A stretch of DNA of 64,000 bases from Pyxicephalus adspersus (Eukaryota; Chordata; Amphibia; Anura; Pyxicephalidae): NCBI RefSeq assembly GCF_032062135.1, contig NC_092866.1, positions 29,435,412 to 29,499,411 on the forward strand, read 5' to 3'. A program made the translations under genes and the position numbers. Numbering within the stretch: the first letter of the stretch is position 1; the number at the start of each line of letters is the position of its first letter. The notes under the pieces were generated by a model that saw nothing but the letters and a program-made list of their open reading frames with translations, ran no database searches and was not told the origin of the DNA. This document shows, one piece after another, positions 57,590 through 64,000 of this stretch.

Positions 57590-58957
57590 TAGATGTGGAT
57601 CATGCATGACTTCAAGAACGACAGAAGTTTTCAAACAAATTTACTCTCCTTTTATGAGGAAGTAAGTAAACAAGTAGACAGTGGAGTAGCAGTTGATATA
57701 GTGTACTTGAACTTTGCTAAAGCATTTGACACCGTACCTCACAGACAGTTAATATGCAGGTTAGGGTCAATAGGCTTAGAAAAGTCAATCTGTAAATGTA
57801 TAGAGAACTGGCTTAAAGACCACATCCAGAGAGTAGTGATTCTTACTCTGGATGGTCTAAGATTATTAGTGGTGTACTCCAGGATTCAGTGTTGGGACCT
57901 TTACTGTTTAACATTTTTTAAAATGATATAGAGTTTGGGATTAAAAGTACCATTTTTGTGTTTGAAGATGACACCAAACTACGTAATGGAATTAGGTCCA
58001 TACAGAATGTCTATAATCTATAAGCAGACCTGGATGTACTGTTGGATTGGGCAGCCAAGTGGCAAATGACATTTAATATAGATAAATGTAAAGTTATGCA
58101 CTTGGTGGCTAACTACATGCATGTTTCATACTGTCTAGGGGGAATACATTTGGGGGAGTCAGAAATGGAAAAGGATCTGGGGGTTCTGGTAGATCATAGA
58201 CTTAATAACAGCATGCAATGCCAAGCTGCAATATCTAATGCTAGTAAAGTACTTTCTTGTATTAAAAGAGGAATAGACTGCAAATATGAAGACATAATCC
58301 TGCCCCTGTTGGTCAGACAACATCTGGAATATGCAGTCCAGTTTTGGGCACCAGTTCACAAAAAAGGACATTGTGGAATTGAAGAGCGTACAACTAAATT
58401 AATAAAAGGAATGGAGGAGCTCAGCTTTGAGATAAGATTAGCTGAACTGAATCTATTCTCCCTTGAGAGGAGACGTATGGGGGGGGGTATGATCACCCTG
58501 TATAAATATATAAATGGTCCAAATAGAGAACTCTCTTACCAATTATTCAATCTGAGATCATTACAAAAAAACAAGAGGACACTCTGCATCTGGAGGAAAA
58601 GAAGTTTAAGCCCCGGATAAGGAAGGGATTCTTCACTGTAAGGTCTGTGAAAATGTGGAATCAGCTCCCTCAGCAAGTAGTTTCAGTGACTACTATAGAT
58701 TGCTTTAAGAAAAACCTAAATGCATTTCTAGAAGCACAGAATAAAACTGGGTATTAAAGCTTTAAAGTAAAGATAACAGTGACTGTTGATCCAGGGAACA
58801 TCCTCATGGAATCAGGAAGGAACTTTTTTCCCCTGTTGAAGCAAATTGTACCAGGGTTTTTTGAGCCTTCCCCTGGACCAACTATTTCCAGGGTTTTTAT
58901 ACCTGGGATATGTTTATTTACCTTGTGGTTGAACTTGGTCTTGACCTACTATGAAAC
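57590..58957 (+). pseudogene. CR1-type LINE, RT C-terminal half and 3' end
   Basis: Frame 57593-57931 has TNLLSFYEEVSKQVDSGVAV, then YLNFAKAFDTVPHRQLICRL, an RT palm motif region. Frame 58042-58620 has WQMTFNIDKCKVMHL, KDLGVLVDHRL, HLEYAVQFWAPVH and LAELNLFSLERRRM, the C-terminal blocks. The YADD-like motif is lost (FEDDTKL in another frame near 57960). The 3' UTR runs to the TA repeat. This is the longest CR1 copy here; 64-370, 2301, 4014 and 60843 are relatives. Confidence 0.85.
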
Positions 58958-58980
58958 TATATATATATATATATATATAT
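58958..58980. repeat. (TA)n microsatellite at the CR1 tail
   Basis: About eleven TA units directly after CTATGAAAC, the end of the CR1 3' sequence. Confidence 0.9.
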
Positions 58981-59984
58981 CTGTATCTCAAACATCTGTA
59001 CAGACCTAAAGTTCTGCTGTAAGTGGGCATTTTTATTTTAGAAGGTGCATGCTTCTTAGATAATGCTGTTTTCTTATCAGTCTTGTCTATGTCTGTGCTC
59101 TCCAGTTGTTTAAGTGTTGATAAATATTGTGTTTGGAAACTATAAAACAAAACAAACAGTGGAAATTTTGTTCACATCACAAAAACTAAAGAAATAACAA
59201 ACAAGTCTTTTAGTATTCTATGTGAATGAATAGTTCCTTCATCTAGTCCTATTACTATTTATTGTAGTCTGTTGGTAGTATGTACAAGAAAAAAAAATAT
59301 ACTGCTGTCCCTGCTTCTTCCTTGTATTTTATCTTTTAATATGCCCAATATTAAATGCCCAATTGACCAATTTTACTGGAATGTAAAACTATTGACATTT
59401 TACAATTCTGAGTTAGTATTGGGTCAGGAATGGAAGGAAATTCTTTCAGTGGTAACACAATGAATCACATGGCTCAGTATTATGTCTCTTACTATATCAA
59501 AGTGCTTTCATTTGCAAAGCATATTAAAATATGATAATTGGTCATTTCAAATCACCGCAAACTGTAGTATTTTATTTATAGGGATTACTGTTTTTTTTCG
59601 CATATTACATCCAAAAGTTCCAAAATGCTAACTTTATAATATGTGTTTTTAAGGTCAACTTCACTTTTAATAAAGTTGCCTTTAAAAGCCCCTTACATCT
59701 CCCATTTTTTAATTCACATAGCTATATACTTTTGTGTTTACCTTTGCTCTGGAGATCTGCACTACCCAGTGTTGCATGCCCTTTGCTTGAAAAAGCTCCT
59801 GGCCAGGCCCTATATCTACTGCACATACCTCATTTATTCCCATCCCCGAGACCTTTTAAATAGCGCTGAGCTTACATTTTTCCAGGGTGTGGTGTGTGCA
59901 TCATAACCCAATTTGAGGTATGGCCAAAATGAAGTGGGGTGTGTCCAAGCAGAAGGAGGTGTGTTCACTTAGAATAACATGCAG
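58981..59984. other. No recognised gene
   Basis: AT-rich flank upstream of the EHBP1-type exon. No coding homology is seen. Confidence 0.4.
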
Positions 59985-60330
59985 GTAATAACAATAGCAG
60001 GAATATTTTATCAACAACAGGTAAATATCTGTCATATGCAGATAATGTCTGCAACAGGCAGATGTCAATGACATATGAATGGTACTACCAACAGGCAGGT
60101 TTTACTGACAGGCAAAGTTTAATGTAGATGTTATCAACAGGCAGATAATGTAGATATTATCAACAGGCAGATAGCAACAAGGCACAACATTCAATGATAG
60201 TCTAATTACATTCGCCAGTAACAGGTTCTTTAGTGACAGAGAGAAACACCTATATCAAATGCCGTAATGACAGTGATATTCACCAGTAACAGGTACAACA
60301 GTCACGTTTACCAGAAACAGGTATGTCAGT
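59985..60330 (+). repeat. Degenerate minisatellite with CAACAGGCAGAT / CCAGTAACAGGT units
   Basis: Words such as TATCAACAGGCAGATAATGT, ATTATCAACAGGCAGATAG, ACCAACAGGCAGG, CGCCAGTAACAGGTTC, ACCAGTAACAGGTACA and ACCAGAAACAGGTATG recur every 25-60 bp. The unit drifts from left to right. Confidence 0.7.
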
Positions 60331-60589
60331 GACAGGAACATTCTATGGTGTAGCTAACCTAATATATTTATTGCATGACAATTTTTTTTTTTGCTTCTCT
60401 ATATCTAACAACTGCTATGATCTGTGCTTTCATCAAAGGAATCCATTACTAATATTTTCAATATCCACCACTGCACTGCACATAATTTACCCAGGCTTTT
60501 ACTTGTAAATGCTAGTTTTGAGAGCATCAAGTACAGTAAGCACTTACAGAACACAATGCTTTCCTAAAGCACTTAAGCAACATCTAGAA

Positions 60590-60842
60590 TGGGAGTGCTG
60601 CATACAAAAATAAGGGCAAGTTACCTTTAGATCCTTGGATGGTGCTGGTCCTTCTTGCGAATTGGTCCAGCGTCGTCCTGGGATTCCTCTTTGCATGCGC
60701 ATGCGTGAGATCGGCATCAGGAGCAGCCAGAACAGCCTCCTAAAAAGGGTGTTGCACTTACCAACATTTTTAATTTATATAGAAGGGCATATTGTCTGCC
60801 CTTTTATGTAAAGTAAAAATGTAGAGTTTAGGTACACTTTAA
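60590..60842. mobile_element. MITE of the TTAAAGTG type, right end clear
   Basis: The right end CTGCCCTTTTATGTAAAGTA then TTTAGGTACACTTTAA is the inverse of the 42399 terminus. The left end is not resolved. The GC-rich middle (GCATGCGCATGCG) fits the family. Confidence 0.55.
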
Positions 60843-61200
60843 GGGAGGGTATGATCGCCCTATATACATATAAACATTTTTCCATATAAAAAAAAAAAAC
60901 TATTTAAATGATTCATTTTACGGGTATTGCAATAAACGCACTCTATGTGTCTGCAGGAAAATAATTTTGTGGAACAGACTTCCTTAGGAAGTAGTTTTAA
61001 CCCATTCTATAGGTAGTTTTAAGAAAAACCTGCATGTATTTATAGATGCACAGAATATAACTGGGAATTAAAGTTTAAAATGAATGACACCAAAGACTGT
61101 TGATCCAGAGAATATCCAATTACATTGGGGAGTCAGGGAGGAATTTCCAGTTGGAGTAAGACCTGTATGATTATACTTTAAGTAGAACAGGGATCAGTAT
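60843..61200 (+). mobile_element. CR1-type LINE, 3' end fragment
   Basis: GGGAGGGTATGATCGCCCTA, then TAAGAAAAACCTGCATG, AGATGCACAGAATATAACTG and GACTGTTGATCCAGAGAATA follow the 3' end of the copy at 57590. It is 5' truncated and directly follows a MITE end. Confidence 0.75.
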
Positions 61201-62313
61201 ACATTATTTTTAGTGCAACATCCACTAATTATGCATACCTAAAACAGAATAAATTTTCATGACTTTAAAGGCACTAATTGTAATCTCGTGGTTTTACAAA
61301 TCAAACAAAATACGTTCTTTTCATGCACTTACATGATGTCTACCAAGTGTTAAAACAGAAATAGCCACAACTACTACCACAATCTTTCAAGATTCTGGTT
61401 AGGACTTGTATGAGTTAACAATTAGAATGTGTATCTTTGCAAATCATTAGATGCAATGTAGGGACCAGGTATAACCTATAATACTTTTTATCAGCCAGGT
61501 AGACAAAAGACAAAAGCACTTAGCTTTCTCTGCTTCCAAATGCATCATATGATTTTATGATTTTTGCTTTCTGAAAAACTGACATTTACTTTTTACTGGG
61601 AAGCATTGGAATAAAAGTATTTAACACATGGCGCTGACTTTGTGTTAGTGTGGCAACAATTATATCCAAAAACCTAAAGTCTCTAGACCTAAACTTAACC
61701 CCCACTTTCAAAAACCTGATACAAAATATAAACCCCAACACAAATCTCTGTCATCTAAATATTAAACCAATGATCAATTCTGTACCATGTCACTAATATT
61801 ACACTCTTGCTAAAAATGTCTTCCTCTAGAGCAAACCTATGTAATTTCATTAAAAAAAAAATAATCATCTGCATCTAATACAACTAATCCATAAACATGG
61901 GTATGACATATCTTATACTGAAGTGAATGTAAGATATTTGCATAGGCATAAAAAATGTTTAATATTTTTTTTTTCTGAGTAGATGGAGCTTTGAAAACTT
62001 TAGACCAAATTAGAAAGCACAATAGGAACTGTGTAACAGGCATGTAAATATTTAGTTATAGATTGATTTAAACAAGCCAGACATAAATTATCCACTGGTA
62101 TAGAGTGCATTTTAAAGCTTTTTCATAAAACTACCTCAAACTTTTAAAGCTCTCCAGAAGGCCAGGTCTTTGTGTATCTCCTTGATACACCACCACCTAG
62201 GCTCATATATATAAATCAGTGATTATTCACACATGTATAGTGGATTTGGCACATTACATACATTTCAAAGTGGTGGTGTCTACAAATTCCCAACTTAGTG
62301 AACTATTGGCTAG

Positions 62314-62361
62314 TTGCTAATCTCACCAGCAAAGCTAATGCTTTGCTGGTGAGATTAACAA
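62314..62361. repeat. Perfect 18-bp stem hairpin
   Basis: TAATCTCACCAGCAAAGC (62318-62335) and its exact inverse (62340-62357) enclose a TAAT loop. Pairing extends partly beyond the stem. No element ends were identified. Confidence 0.85.
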
Positions 62362-62791
62362 TAGAGGGGACTAATCAGTTTGCTATGTCACTTGACATAT
62401 ATGTAACCTTACAAGTTACCTATGTGCCCAAAAGGCTATAGCACATAGATGACTATCAAAACCAAACAACAAATAACTATAATGTAATATTTTAATGAAA
62501 TATTAGTGAAAACTGAACCATATTTTGGGGCCATATTACAAAACCTTTTGGTACACAAGAAGTTAAATCACTACACCAAGCAGATCCCCACCCATCCATC
62601 TCCCCTACCCCTTACTGTCTCCCCTCAGCTGTCACAGTGTTTGCTCTGTCATTGTATATATGAGGGGGATTGACACATACGGACAGCTGGAAGATATTCC
62701 TAGAGGTGACACTAATTCTGTCACTGTCACTCAACCATATTCTCCCATACAGAAGACCCATAAGCCTTTCATTCCAGGCTTAGAGGCACAG

Positions 62792-62793
<2 letters not shown>

Positions 62794-62857
<64 letters not shown>

Positions 62858-62858
62858 A
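62794..62858. repeat. (TA)n(TG)n microsatellite
   Basis: About 24 TA units followed by about 9 TG units. Confidence 0.95.
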
Positions 62859-63849
62859 GGGAGAGAAAGAGAAAAATGTAAAAAGTGTCCATAGTTGAAC
62901 TAGCTTTATTACCTGGATGTAAATCTGATCTTTAAGTTTCAGTAGCACACTAAAATACACATGCCTTGTGTTGTGGTGCACTGGAAATAAATAGGTCTAT
63001 TTATGTAGGCCATCATGATAAGTAGCATTACGTCTGTCACAGTGCCATCATCTGTATATAGAAAAATCACACATACTTAAAAAAATTAAACCCTTAAAAC
63101 CACTTCACCATGGTGGTCTTGCCTAAATTTAAACACGTTGCCCTGACAGTAGTCCAAGTACTGGTTAAAGGATAAATGTGATTTTAAATACTGCATTATT
63201 ATTGTTTTTTTGTATTTATAGAACTGGATAAATAACACTTATATTGCTCCTAAACTGATTGCTAGAAGTTGCCAAAGTTAGAATGAAATACTGATTTAAT
63301 TTGAAACCATCAACATTCAAGGATTTTCTATGAAAAATAAAGCTTTCACAGAAAGCTTAAAACATGTCACAAAAATGTCAAGGAAACTACATTATTTCAA
63401 AAGACACAAATCAAATGCTACCAAGCAACTGGGATTCCCAATAACTACTCTCCTAAAAAGGAGAGGACCTAAAATATACATTATAAATGTCACTATATCA
63501 CTATATTCCACTACTGCGTACCAGAGAATGTAGAACATCTGATAGTAAAGTTTAGATACAAATAGGATTTGTTACTGATTCACATCATGTAATTAAACCA
63601 TTGAATAGAGCAGCCTAATTTGCAAAAAAATGTATTTAAATCAGTGCCACAAATGTAGCAGTTGTCAGCAGGAGTCTGACCACCTGCTGCTTAGGTCAAT
63701 GACAGACATGCACCCTGACATTCTGCTCTTTTCTTAAGGGGAGCCTGTATCAAGAGCTACTGTAAATAACTAGTTTACCATTGTTGACCTCTCCTAGTAA
63801 AAATGGTAAGTTGAATAGGGAAAGGTTCAAATTCCAAGTTTATTTTTGG

Positions 63850-64000
63850 CATCCTATCCCAAACAAGACTTCTGGAACAATGTCATCTGGACAGATGAAA
63901 CCAAAGATGGATATTTTTGGCCATAATGCACAGCTCCACCTCTGGTGAAAAACAAACATCAGCAAAACACTAGTCAAACACAGTGGTATAGGGGTGAAGA
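63850..64000 (+). pseudogene. Tc1/mariner transposase fragment, cut by the window end
   Basis: One frame encodes DFWNNVIWTDETKDGYFWP and, after a stop, APPLVKNKHQ. This matches the Tc1 block with the second catalytic Asp (W..V.W.DE). It differs from the Tc1 copy at 50690, so it is probably another lineage. The third Asp/Glu region would lie beyond 64000. Confidence 0.7.

Larger units (their letters stand above)
61201..63840. other. No recognised gene; simple repeats and one hairpin
   Basis: AT-rich upstream flank with the hairpin at 62314-62361 and the TA/TG tract at 62794-62858. ORFs here have no recognised domain. Confidence 0.4.

Noticed and set aside
1..64000. CRISPR arrays, operons or bacterial elements
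   Set aside because: No regularly spaced direct repeats with unique spacers and no prokaryotic gene layout; the short tandem repeats here are microsatellites or minisatellites.

Overview
This window is vertebrate nuclear DNA and most likely comes from an anuran amphibian. It is AT-rich and has no bacterial-style gene packing. It carries L1, L2 and CR1-type LINEs, a tRNA-headed SINE with a V-SINE-like body, Tc1 elements, many short terminal-inverted-repeat (TIR) elements, Gypsy gag fragments and an old retroviral pol. The species assignment rests only on this repeat mix.

One host gene signal is clear. On the minus strand, 55369..55266 encodes the conserved start of an EHBP1-family protein (EHBP1L1 or EHBP1). 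It has a good start context, a short upstream ORF and a consensus splice donor that splits a Trp codon. I found no second exon, so positions 1-55265 are probably intron 1 and 55900-64000 the upstream flank.

Layout: 1-4.9 kb holds MITE ends, CR1 and L1 pieces. 4.9-8.4 kb has no recognised gene. 8.4-12.5 kb holds palindromic and nested TIR elements and an LTR-like block. 14.1-18.8 kb is a near full-length but broken L1. 18.8-22.3 kb holds hairpins and SINEs. 23.0-25.4 kb is an L2 LINE whose 3' tail matches the SINE tails. 26.3-32.7 kb is a second L1, split by about 2.5 kb of repeated Gypsy gag and LTR-like modules. 33.2-36.3 kb is a chimera: a gag fragment, a topoisomerase I fragment, an unidentified acidic/coiled-coil segment, a CTCF zinc-finger fragment and a retroelement-like tail. 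36.8-39.1 kb is a TIR transposon encoding an uncharacterised multi-copy protein family. 40-45 kb holds a SINE and nested TIR elements. 46.1-48.6 kb is retroviral pol debris. 48.9-52.7 kb holds MITEs and a Tc1 fragment. 55.3 kb is the host exon. 56.4-64 kb holds MITEs, CR1 copies, a minisatellite and a Tc1 fragment cut by the window end.

Most coding traces are broken and belong to mobile elements. The three most notable items are the 36.8-39.1 kb transposon with its roughly 100-bp TIRs, the TOP1/acidic/CTCF chimera, and the L2 and SINE that share a 3' tail. No tool was run, so all family calls are by eye.
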